DNA from: Shewanella waksmanii ATCC BAA-643
GTDB lineage: Bacteria; Pseudomonadota; Gammaproteobacteria; Enterobacterales; Shewanellaceae
Direction: 5' to 3'
Assembly: GCF_000518805.1 (NCBI RefSeq)
Contig: NZ_JAEH01000002.1
Location: forward strand, 62,001-126,000
DNA: 64,000 bases
Made by a program: the position numbers and the translations under genes. The notes under the pieces are model-generated. The model saw only the letters and a program-made list of their open reading frames with translations. It did not search any database and was not told the origin of the DNA. Of the stretch, positions 9,106-16,537 are shown in pieces (positions within the stretch are counted from its first letter, which is position 1; the number at the start of each line of letters is the position of its first letter).

Positions 9106-10295
9106 AAAAGTTTTCCGTTAAATTGAGCAGAAAATGAATCCAAAAATGGCTCAATATCTTGTTGGTTGTTTACTGCGGCCCAGAAGAAGCCCACTAAACT
9201 AGTATTATCTTGATGATTATGGTGTTTCTTGTATCTTCTCGATTCATAAAAAAACTCAAGAAGAGCAGTGTTTTTTTCTAGGTATAACTCTACTTCGTTA
9301 AAATCAATTTTGTCCGACAAGGGAAATAATGCTTTCCAAATCACTGTTTTAGTTGGCTTATCGCTTTGTTTTTCAGTGTCTTTGTTTGCGAGCAAGGAAA
9401 ACCAATTCTGTATTGGGCTATTGCCGGTTGAGAAGGGGATTAACTTGGTAGTAAATACATCACCGTGAAATCGAGGCGAAACTTCTATAATTGTGAATTG
9501 TCCATTTCGATACAGTAAGTCTGCTTTGACGGGGGTATTGTTTAGTCCCAATGCGCGGCACGCTTGTTCAGTAAGTTCATATGCTTGCTTAACGTCATCA
9601 TCAGCAAGAGAAGTTGGCACTACCCCATGAGTTGGAAAGTGGTGCGGTGAAGAAAAGTATCTGTCGCCAATACCGCACGGAATGAACTCTCCATTCCGCA
9701 TTATCCCAATTGTGTCTATTCCAATCCCTTCGAAATACTCTTCCATTAAAACTGGAGTACCGAAACTACTCGCTAATGAGAAGGCGGCAGGGAGCTGTGA
9801 AGAATCCTTAACCGACGTAACACCTTGGCTACCGCAAGAATCAAGGGGTTTGACTATTATAGGGTAGGATATTTCGTTTATTTGTTTATATGAGGGAAGT
9901 TCCTTCCAAAGCTCCATTCTAGGTGTCGGCAGCCCTAGGTCAATCCAAATTTTCTTTGCCCTCGGCTTATCTAGTGCTAAAGCTACTGCATCAGGGGAGC
10001 AGCCTGGTAGATTTAATCGTTTATGAATAGCGGCTACGGACGCCAGTCCAAAATCACTTCCTGAGTATGCACCAATAAGGTTAAATTGAGAGTTGAGCTT
10101 GATTGCCAATTCAGTCAGTTTAGTCACGTCGCTGCCACTGATTTGGTAGTAATCGTCGGCATAATCTATGGCTGTGGCAGTATTGCGAGAATCGGTAACT
10201 ATGACATGCAGATCAAAAGCTTTCGCCCAGCGAATATGCTCTATTTGCATATGACCAGCACCAATGATTAGTATTGCAGATTTAGAATTACTCAT
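9102..10295 (-). CDS. ATP-grasp carboxylate-amine ligase-like protein (2 of 3)
   Basis: A 397-residue ATP-grasp protein. The N-terminal Rossmann-like domain starts AILIIGAGHMQIEHI. The core shows YPIIVKPLDSCGSQGVTSV (ATP lysine and glycine loop), VLMEEYFEGIGIDTIG (hinge), VKADLLYRNGQFTIIEVSPR (metal-binding acidic residues) and FHGDVFTTKLIP. All elements expected for catalysis are present. The C-terminal 80 residues diverge from the first ATP-grasp protein of the operon, as expected for a different acyl or amine substrate. It overlaps the SDR gene by 4 bp and the third ATP-grasp gene by 8 bp. Likely role: amide formation on the nonulosonic acid or on its acyl extender; this is inference from context. 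Confidence 0.85.
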   Translation of the reverse strand: MSNSKSAILIIGAGHMQIEHIRWAKAFDLHVIVTDSRNTATAIDYADDYYQISGSDVTKLTELAIKLNSQFNLIGAYSGSDFGLASVAAIHKRLNLPGCSPDAVALALDKPRAKKIWIDLGLPTPRMELWKELPSYKQINEISYPIIVKPLDSCGSQGVTSVKDSSQLPAAFSLASSFGTPVLMEEYFEGIGIDTIGIMRNGEFIPCGIGDRYFSSPHHFPTHGVVPTSLADDDVKQAYELTEQACRALGLNNTPVKADLLYRNGQFTIIEVSPRFHGDVFTTKLIPFSTGNSPIQNWFSLLANKDTEKQSDKPTKTVIWKALFPLSDKIDFNEVELYLEKNTALLEFFYESRRYKKHHNHQDNTSLVGFFWAAVNNQQDIEPFLDSFSAQFNGKLL

Positions 10296-11376
10296 CGATG
10301 CTAACTTCCTCTCTGGGATAAAAAATAGATTGTAAGTCTTGCTGTTTTTTTACTTTGATTAGTTCATGCCCACCCTCGTTAAATAGAATTCCGGTTGGCG
10401 TTATTGATTGACCTGTTAGCTCAGAATATTCCTCGCCCAGCAGACCACGAGTGATTAGTTCGATAGTATTTAGTCCGGAAGCTGTAGGTAGCAATTTATC
10501 CAAAATTAGGTCACCGGTTAAATCCACGTGAACCTCAATCAGCCAAGGTTTTTGCTCTTCATCCACTCTAAAACTGAATGCTAGGATGTAATTTAAGGAT
10601 AAAAACTGTTTGGCAAATAAGGTTGCATATTTAATTAACTGGTGTTGAAGCTTGGCTGTAGAGCTTGTGGGAGTAGCTAAACCAATTGCAGTTAATTTAC
10701 CACTGTTAAATTGATTTATTTCATCCCAAAAGGCCAGAGGTGTGACAACCCCACTTTTTAGGTGCGCGAGTAATGTAATATCTTTACCTTCGATAAATTG
10801 AGCTATATCCGCAGTTTTATTCGCTGACCGTGATACCGCATGGTCAACTGCGATACTTAGCTCCTGCTTATTGGAGCACACAGTAACAGCTTGTTTTCCT
10901 ATGACAGGGAAGTTTGGTCTAACGACTAGAGGGAAAGTGTGTTTTTCATCCTGTTTATTCGTATTACCAAAAGGTGTTGGAATGGAGTGTTGCTTGGCAA
11001 ATTCTCTTAATATGGATTTTACTGTGCATAATGCTACCAGCTTCTTATTTATTCCATAAATGCTGTACTTTTTCGAAAGCTCTGCAAAAGTATAAAGAGC
11101 TTGACCAGAGGTTCGAGCAAAGATAGCACTAATTTTATGGTCAAATGACTGCAATGCAAGCATTACGAGTTCCGTGTTATGCGTGCTTTCTTGGATAAAA
11201 TGGTTCGCAATTTTCGCTGCTTTACATTGAGTATCTCTATCTATGATGCAAATCTGATAACCCATTGCCTTTGCCACTTTAATTAGTGGAAGTTGAGCAT
11301 CTCCTCCTCCTAAGCTAATTATCCACTTTTTTTGCTCTGTCTTTTGGGTTGAGCTTTCAAATATATCCATCATCAT
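10288..11376 (-). CDS. Divergent ATP-grasp-like protein (3 of 3)
   Basis: A 362-residue protein with a weaker ATP-grasp signature. The N-terminal domain has WIISLGGGDAQLPLIKVAKA. The core is recognisable as FPLVVRPNFPVIGKQAVTV, where an arginine stands at the place of the usual ATP-binding lysine (VVRP against VVKP), then IAQFIEGKDITLLAHL and WLIEVHVDLTGDLI for the metal-binding strand. The asparagine normally after the metal glutamate is not evident. It may be an active ligase with altered nucleotide binding or a partner subunit. Three consecutive ATGs open the frame, so the exact start is uncertain by two codons. It overlaps the second ATP-grasp gene by 8 bp and lies 8 bp after the large methyltransferase gene. 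Confidence 0.72.
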   Translation of the reverse strand: MMMDIFESSTQKTEQKKWIISLGGGDAQLPLIKVAKAMGYQICIIDRDTQCKAAKIANHFIQESTHNTELVMLALQSFDHKISAIFARTSGQALYTFAELSKKYSIYGINKKLVALCTVKSILREFAKQHSIPTPFGNTNKQDEKHTFPLVVRPNFPVIGKQAVTVCSNKQELSIAVDHAVSRSANKTADIAQFIEGKDITLLAHLKSGVVTPLAFWDEINQFNSGKLTAIGLATPTSSTAKLQHQLIKYATLFAKQFLSLNYILAFSFRVDEEQKPWLIEVHVDLTGDLILDKLLPTASGLNTIELITRGLLGEEYSELTGQSITPTGILFNEGGHELIKVKKQQDLQSIFYPREEVSIDE

Positions 11377-11384
11377 CTTAAAAG

Positions 11385-12545
11385 CTATGAGTAAAGCGTA
11401 AGGACAGTTGCAGCTAGCGATGGCTTGTTCAACAAGGTTTGTTTTATTTCTTGTTCAAAAACAAACGAAGAAATAATGATTGTAAGCCGTGGATCCTCTA
11501 TAGCAATCTCATCTGGCGAACATACTTGAATGCCATTTTGTTGTTTTCCCCATTTTTGTCGATCGATATCAACCATCATAATCGGCTTGTTTAGAGTGAG
11601 TAATTCAGTTTCTTTTAGCAATTGAGCGGTATGCACGCCTGCTCCCCAAATACAAATTCTTTCTGCTAAATTAGTGGCATTCTTTATCTTGTTATTAATC
11701 TCATGCCACAGGCTTTGATCTCGCTCAACGTAAGTACAGCACATATTTAGTGCAGTTTTATCTTTCTCAATCGTAAGGTTCTGTTCGCTTTTTTTACCGA
11801 TGCACATTTGAATCGGATATGGGTCTTTGATATCAAAGTCTGTTGCGACTGGGCTTACCGGCTCTATTCCGCACTGACTCATCAGGTTTAGCATCGAAAC
11901 CGGTGAGAAATAGTTTAAGTGTTCAAAGGTGAAATACCCTGTAGGCCAGCTGCTTTGGTCAATGAGTGAGGGAACTTCTATAAATATAAAACCATCTGCC
12001 TTTAACATTTTTTTACACGTCTGCAATACACTTGCTGGATCGACAAAATGCTCCAGAACATGTGTCAATATTATAAGGTCATATAAGGTGCCATCATGAA
12101 TATAGTCTTCTATAAAACCATTGTGCAGCGTTAAGTTGTATTGTTTGTGTGCTAATGCGATAGCAGAAGTAGATGGATCTATGCCATCGACTTCCCATCC
12201 AGCCTTTTGAAACCTATGCAGCGTGTATCCATCGGAGCACCCAACTTGAAAAGCACTGCCTTTAGTATCAACGTGCTGGCTTAGATAGTCTAATTGCCGT
12301 TCAACTGCGTTAATTTTAGTCGCCGATGGTTTTCCTGAGCGCCCAGGGTTTGTATAGTTAGACATATCTCTATAGGTCGTACGAATTTTTTCGAGATCAG
12401 GTAATGGATTTTGAAAAACTGCTCCACATCGTTCACAAACATGGATTTCCATCGGTACCTCGCCTAGCCCCGTAAGGTTATAAGGCTTAGAAAAAACCTG
12501 TGTTGATTGTGTTTCATTGCAAACAATACAGCGTCTGTCGGCCAT
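11385..12545 (-). CDS. Three-domain C-methyltransferase-like protein
   Basis: A 386-residue protein built like sugar C-methyltransferases. An N-terminal zinc-binding domain has cysteine pairs CIVC (about residues 6-9) and CERC (about 37-40). The middle is a SAM domain with FQVGCSDGYTLHRF (motif I), VDGIDPS and LTHVLEHFVDPASVL. The C-terminal Rossmann-like domain has ICIWGAGVHTAQLL (about residue 295) and MMVDIDRQKWG, as in the Methyltransf_14 domain of that family. Known relatives methylate keto-deoxysugar nucleotides at carbon, but here the substrate may be a nonulosonic acid precursor. It sits in the minus-strand operon, 48 bp after the NeuB-like gene and 8 bp before an ATP-grasp gene. Confidence 0.8.
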   Translation of the reverse strand: MADRRCIVCNETQSTQVFSKPYNLTGLGEVPMEIHVCERCGAVFQNPLPDLEKIRTTYRDMSNYTNPGRSGKPSATKINAVERQLDYLSQHVDTKGSAFQVGCSDGYTLHRFQKAGWEVDGIDPSTSAIALAHKQYNLTLHNGFIEDYIHDGTLYDLIILTHVLEHFVDPASVLQTCKKMLKADGFIFIEVPSLIDQSSWPTGYFTFEHLNYFSPVSMLNLMSQCGIEPVSPVATDFDIKDPYPIQMCIGKKSEQNLTIEKDKTALNMCCTYVERDQSLWHEINNKIKNATNLAERICIWGAGVHTAQLLKETELLTLNKPIMMVDIDRQKWGKQQNGIQVCSPDEIAIEDPRLTIIISSFVFEQEIKQTLLNKPSLAATVLTLYS

Positions 12546-12593
12546 CAGTTTTTCTCTCTATATAAATTGGTTATGGCTGTCATTAAATACGGA

Positions 12594-13445
12594 CTAATTA
12601 CGCATATGAATTAGTGGCCTAAGGCCATCAATAGGATCGGCGCGCCAATCTCTATCTGGAGCTTCACTTGGCACAAATTGTTTGCGAGATTCACCGTCAA
12701 TAATACGACTTAATTTGCTATCGGCAATTATCGGGGCTATTTGTGCTGGCAACCAACAGTGTCCCGCCGCATACTCAGCGCCGGTTTCGTCTAAATCGAT
12801 ATGGAATTCTATGCAATCTGCTTGCCATCTATGAACTGCTCGCTGCAGTACGGCTGGCGATACGCTGTGATCGGACCAACCGACCTTAACGCCATAACGT
12901 TGGCGGAAAGTCTCAAGTACCGCTAAATTACAATCTTTAGTCGGTGTGGGATAAGCTGATACGCAATGTAGCAGGGTAATGTCTTGGCATCCCGCACGCT
13001 TTAACACATCAATGGCATGGTCAATTTCTTCGATTGTGGCCATTCCGCTAGAAATCACAACAGGTTTTGATGTCTTTGCACAAGAGATGAGAAGGTCATC
13101 CCAAAGTAGCTCGTAAGAGGCAATTTTGAAGAAGCTGACGAATGGCGCTAGCTCTTTTACTGCGTCGAGATAAAAAGGTGTGCAGGCAAACTGAATATTA
13201 TTCTTATCGCAAGCGGCTTTCAGTTCTGGTAGGAAATCGGTTGGTAGTTCCCAATCTTTGCGCCTTCTGTGCTCTTCGCTTTTTTCTAAAATTTGCGGTG
13301 CAAATAGCTGGTCTATTTTAAACAGCTGAAACTTGACAGCTTGGCAACCAATCTTTGCTGCAGTTTCAATAAATTGGATGCACCTTTGCAGATCGCGGTG
13401 GTGATTGCTTGAAACCTCAGCAATAAATAGTGGTATTGAATTCAT
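12594..13445 (-). CDS. NeuB-family nonulosonate synthase without SAF domain
   Basis: A 283-residue TIM-barrel protein of the NeuB family, which condenses phosphoenolpyruvate with a 6-carbon amino sugar to give a nonulosonic acid. Seen: FIAEVSSNH, AVKFQLFKIDQLF, FACTPFYLDAV, FFKIASYELLWDDLL, VVISSGMATIEEI and WSDHSVSP. The two expected metal-ligand histidines are His193 (WSDH) and His215 (IEFH). Two oddities: the usual IEKH/IERH reads IEFH, and the protein ends near 283 residues where NeuB, LegI and PseI are about 335-350, so the C-terminal SAF (antifreeze-like) domain is absent. The tail PSEAPDRDWRADP looks like a replacement. An AAAGG ribosome site precedes the ATG. The operon and maf next to it suggest it makes the flagellin sugar. 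Confidence 0.85.
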   Translation of the reverse strand: MNSIPLFIAEVSSNHHRDLQRCIQFIETAAKIGCQAVKFQLFKIDQLFAPQILEKSEEHRRRKDWELPTDFLPELKAACDKNNIQFACTPFYLDAVKELAPFVSFFKIASYELLWDDLLISCAKTSKPVVISSGMATIEEIDHAIDVLKRAGCQDITLLHCVSAYPTPTKDCNLAVLETFRQRYGVKVGWSDHSVSPAVLQRAVHRWQADCIEFHIDLDETGAEYAAGHCWLPAQIAPIIADSKLSRIIDGESRKQFVPSEAPDRDWRADPIDGLRPLIHMRN

Positions 13446-13523
13446 AATGACCTTTGGAGACCTTAGTTTACTTTAACTATCGCCCTGAGTAGGAAAAACT
13501 GAACTAAAACTTTTCACGCCTAG

Positions 13524-13790
13524 CTAGTGTTGTGAGTTTGAACCAATAAAGGCAGTAAGCTCAAACTCCAATATGTCGGCGAGGCCGAGCCAATCATGAT
13601 TTTCTTGGGCGGTTATCATTTCTGGCATGACTTGCATTATCTGATCGAAACTGGGATGACCGTTGAGTTGTTCAATAATGGTTAGACATTGTTTTAGCTT
13701 TCTCGCGCCGTAAGCTTCTTGAGCTAAACGGTAATGATGCGCGGCTTCAACTAGCAGGCTAGTGAGTTGAGACATTTGGTTGTTGTTCAC
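13524..13790 (-). CDS. Small protein of unknown function between maf and neuB-like gene
   Basis: An 88-residue acidic, mostly helical-looking protein; no family is recognised. Features visible: a leucine-rich first half (LTSLLVEAAHHYRLAQEAYG), a possible helix-turn-helix-like spacing but no clear motif, and an acidic aromatic C-terminal part (NHDWLGLADILEFELTAFIG). No signal peptide or membrane segment. The chosen GTG start shares its G with the TAG stop of maf (TAGTG) and has an AGAGAG ribosome site 8 bases upstream. A GTG nine bases further upstream and an ATG fifteen bases downstream are alternatives. Coupling to maf suggests a partner or chaperone of the glycosyltransferase; this is inference. 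Confidence 0.65.
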   Translation of the reverse strand: MNNNQMSQLTSLLVEAAHHYRLAQEAYGARKLKQCLTIIEQLNGHPSFDQIMQVMPEMITAQENHDWLGLADILEFELTAFIGSNSQH

Positions 13791-15082
13791 TATAAGCACT
13801 CTCTATATTGACAGCCATTGATGTTAGCGCCGTCTTTACTTGCTTGGTAAAACGTGACGCTGGGTGTGGCGCGAATGTAATGCTCAAGGCCTAATAAGTA
13901 CGCTCTAAAGTTGAGATTGGTGGTAACCTTTTGATTATGACCATTCAATACCCAGTGCTTATGACTTTTGGGGTGAGACCCTAGCTGGCCTTGGTTCCAA
14001 TAGGTGTGAGTCTTATTATTTGGGAAGCTAAAATCGCAGCCAAATAAAGTCAGTTCGTTAACTTGCATATTCACCGCCAAGTCAATGGCTGGATGGATCA
14101 CGCTACCGTTGGCAAATAGTCGGATTTTTGGCCATTGTTTGCTTACTTCATCATAGGCCGCATGCGTAGCATAGGCGACGTACTTCTGCCCTGGCCAACT
14201 CTCAATGATTTCGTTCCTAATAGTGGGGAAGTAAACTAACTTAACATCATCAGGAAGAGGCTGGGGTAAATGCTGCTTGAGGATATTCTTATCAATACTG
14301 ACAACTATATCCGGTTTTATTCCGTTGAGTAATAGCGGCAGCAGCGCGGTATCTACGCAGATGATAAGTTGCTTTGTTAAATGGCGCTGCTCACTTTGCT
14401 CTTTTAGGTAGCGAAAGTGTGTTGCGAGTGTTGGACCTGAACCAATCACTAATGCACTGTCATATTGTTGTCTTCCAATCAAAACAGCCGCACTTTCATC
14501 CCTTGCCAGTACCGATCTATTGGATGCTATACGAGCGGCGAAATCAGGATCGTTCTTATGATTATTACTGGCAAAGTGACGATTTATCTCGTAACTGAGG
14601 TAATTTCGCAGTGACGCGTGTTGCTCATCTGCTAAGACAAGATCGGGGGCTAGCGCAATGTGAGGGCTGGCAAGTTTATGTTGGTCTGGACCATGCTCTG
14701 TCAATGTGACTTTAGGATTCGACAACCACTCACTTTGATCTGTGTACGACAGCAGTAGCGACAGCAAGGCTAAATTCAATGGATAAATAGTAATGGAGCG
14801 AATTTGGTCAATATCGATTAATAGGCTCGGGACATCCCCCATCCCGATACCGTAAAGATATAGCTCAGTAGCATCAGCAGGGTATTGGCTTATCAACAGT
14901 TCTGCTTCATGAAATCTGTCATGGCGACTGCTCAGTTGAATATTATCGACACTAATGGTTTGAGTTTTACCCTCAACAAGGTTGGGGCTGAGATGAGCAA
15001 AGGAAGTGTTTCTGAGTTTTGCGGCTAGTTGTGGCCACCGCTTATCGATGATGGACAGGTTTAAATCAAAAAGCTCAGTCAT
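13790..15082 (-). CDS. maf: Motility accessory factor (Maf), flagellin glycosyltransferase
   Basis: A 430-residue protein of the Maf/DUF115 (MptE-like) family. Maf proteins transfer CMP-activated pseudaminic or legionaminic acid to serine/threonine of flagellin in the cytoplasm. The N-terminal domain has LYLYGIGMGDVPSLL; the conserved core from about residue 205 has SALVIGSGPTLATHF, ICVDTALLPLLLNGIKPDIV and SIDKN, then ELTLFGCDFSF and the typical HTYW. No signal peptide. It is the first gene of the minus-strand glycan operon; the 230-bp gap to the divergent epimerase gene holds its promoter, where a TATATT-like -10 is visible but no convincing -35. Its neighbour genes supply the donor sugar; the two flagellins encoded at 33903-35763 are the likely acceptors. 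Confidence 0.88.
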   Translation of the reverse strand: MTELFDLNLSIIDKRWPQLAAKLRNTSFAHLSPNLVEGKTQTISVDNIQLSSRHDRFHEAELLISQYPADATELYLYGIGMGDVPSLLIDIDQIRSITIYPLNLALLSLLLSYTDQSEWLSNPKVTLTEHGPDQHKLASPHIALAPDLVLADEQHASLRNYLSYEINRHFASNNHKNDPDFAARIASNRSVLARDESAAVLIGRQQYDSALVIGSGPTLATHFRYLKEQSEQRHLTKQLIICVDTALLPLLLNGIKPDIVVSIDKNILKQHLPQPLPDDVKLVYFPTIRNEIIESWPGQKYVAYATHAAYDEVSKQWPKIRLFANGSVIHPAIDLAVNMQVNELTLFGCDFSFPNNKTHTYWNQGQLGSHPKSHKHWVLNGHNQKVTTNLNFRAYLLGLEHYIRATPSVTFYQASKDGANINGCQYRECL

Positions 15083-15312
15083 CTAGTATCCCTGTAAACT
15101 GCGGCACAGCGCCAGCATGGTAGCAGTTAATATACAAGAGTAATAAATAAGTTGAAAGCCAAAATCTGAGCGCTCAAGACTGTACTTTTTTAATTTAAAT
15201 TTTAAATAGTTATACGGTTGATGCTGATTTGAGCAATGTCAGGTTTAAGATTGATAGATGGAGTTGCTTCTTGTAGCCTACTGACATTAGTTTGGGGTAA
15301 ATAAAGGTTTGT

Positions 15313-16311
15313 ATGAAATATTTAGTGACTGGAGCGGCGGGTTTTATAGGTAATGCTGTTTGCTTGCGTCTTTGCGAACAGGGTGCTGATGTCATAGGAA
15401 TTGATAATCTTAATAGCTATTACGACGTATCTTTAAAACTTGACCGATTAAAAAGAGTCGAAAACTATCCCAGTTTTCAATTCCTTAAAGTTGATATTTT
15501 TAATCGACAAGAAGTTGTTGAGTTGTTTGAAACTGAGAAATTTGACTACGTTATACACCTTGGTGCGCAAGCTGGCGTGAGGTATTCAATTGATAATCCT
15601 CACACTTATGCCGACACAAACCTCATTGGTCATATTAATATATTAGAAGGTTGTCGAAACAATCAAATCAAGCATTTGATCTATGCTTCAAGCAGCTCCG
15701 TGTATGGACTCAATGACAAGCAGCCTTTTTTAGAAAGCGACCCCGTGGATCATCCTATTTCCCTGTATGCGGCTTCAAAAAGGGCGAATGAGTTAATCTC
15801 ACATACTTACTCTCATTTATATAGTCTACCCACTACAGGCTTAAGATTTTTTACTGTCTATGGTCCTTGGGGAAGGCCTGATATGGCACCGTTTAAATTT
15901 GCTAAAGCGATTTCAACTGGTAAAACTATTGATGTTTATAACTTCGGTGAGATGTCGAGGGACTTTACTTATATTGATGATATTGTTGAAGGTATTATGA
16001 AAGTGCTGGTGTTAGCACCTACTGGCGAAAAAAGTGAAACTGGTCAGCCTAACGTTAGTTCCGCTCCCTATGCGATTTATAATATTGGCAATGGTTCGCC
16101 GGTAAAGCTAATGGACTTTATTGCCTGTCTAGAAAAAGAGTTTGGTATTGAAGCGGCGAAGAACTTTATGGAGCAACAGCCAGGAGATGTGACCGCAACT
16201 TGGGCATCAACCGAAGCACTTACAAAAGCGACTGGATACAGACCAAAGACGTCAATAGCGGAAGGCGTTAAACAGTTTGTATCTTGGTACAAGCAATACT
16301 ACGACCTGTAA
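15313..16311 (+). CDS. UDP-glucuronate 4-epimerase-like NAD-dependent epimerase
   Basis: A 332-residue extended SDR epimerase. The NAD loop is TGAAGFIG (residues 6-13), then IDNLNSYYDVSLKLDRL, which is characteristic of UDP-glucuronate 4-epimerases (WbnF/LspL group), HLGAQAGVRYSIDNPH, SSSSVYG and the catalytic Tyr152/Lys156 (YAASK), followed by LRFFTVYGPWGRPDMA. It interconverts UDP-glucuronate and UDP-galacturonate for surface polysaccharides. It is a single gene between maf (divergent) and a tRNA gene (opposite strand), not part of the nonulosonate operon by orientation. A role in lipopolysaccharide or capsule is as likely as one in flagellin glycosylation. Confidence 0.85.
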   Translation: MKYLVTGAAGFIGNAVCLRLCEQGADVIGIDNLNSYYDVSLKLDRLKRVENYPSFQFLKVDIFNRQEVVELFETEKFDYVIHLGAQAGVRYSIDNPHTYADTNLIGHINILEGCRNNQIKHLIYASSSSVYGLNDKQPFLESDPVDHPISLYAASKRANELISHTYSHLYSLPTTGLRFFTVYGPWGRPDMAPFKFAKAISTGKTIDVYNFGEMSRDFTYIDDIVEGIMKVLVLAPTGEKSETGQPNVSSAPYAIYNIGNGSPVKLMDFIACLEKEFGIEAAKNFMEQQPGDVTATWASTEALTKATGYRPKTSIAEGVKQFVSWYKQYYDL

Positions 16312-16369
16312 ATATGGCAAGCAGCAAAACCGGATAGAGGCGGTAGCCTGCGAACTAAGCGATTAAAAC

Positions 16370-16445
16370 TGGTCTCCCCACAGGGACTCGAACCCCGATC
16401 GATCGCTTAGGAGGCGACTGCTCTATCCTGTTGAGCTATAGGGAG
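16370..16445 (-). tRNA. tRNA-Arg (anticodon CCT)
   Basis: On the minus strand the sequence folds as a 76-nt cloverleaf including the encoded CCA. The acceptor stem is CTCCCTA with TGGGGAG (one T-G pair), the D stem GCTC/GAGC, the anticodon stem GTCGC/GCGAT around loop CTCCTAA, and the T stem CGGGG/CCCTG around TTCGAGT. The anticodon CCT reads the rare arginine codon AGG. It is isolated between the epimerase gene and flgT. Confidence 0.95.
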
Positions 16446-16454
16446 ACGCCAGTG

Positions 16455-16460
16455 ATTATA
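16455..16460 (-). promoter_or_regulatory. -10 box of the tRNA-Arg gene
   Basis: A perfect TATAAT on the minus strand lies 9 bases before the mature 5' end of the tRNA. The -35 region is poor (CTTTTC-like). The short leader is normal for a single tRNA gene. Confidence 0.5.
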
Positions 16461-16537
16461 CTGGTTTTACTCTAGATGAAAAGAGCTGGTTAAAGCGCTT
16501 TAAATAGAGTTGCTTAATTCCTATACGACCTGTTGTG

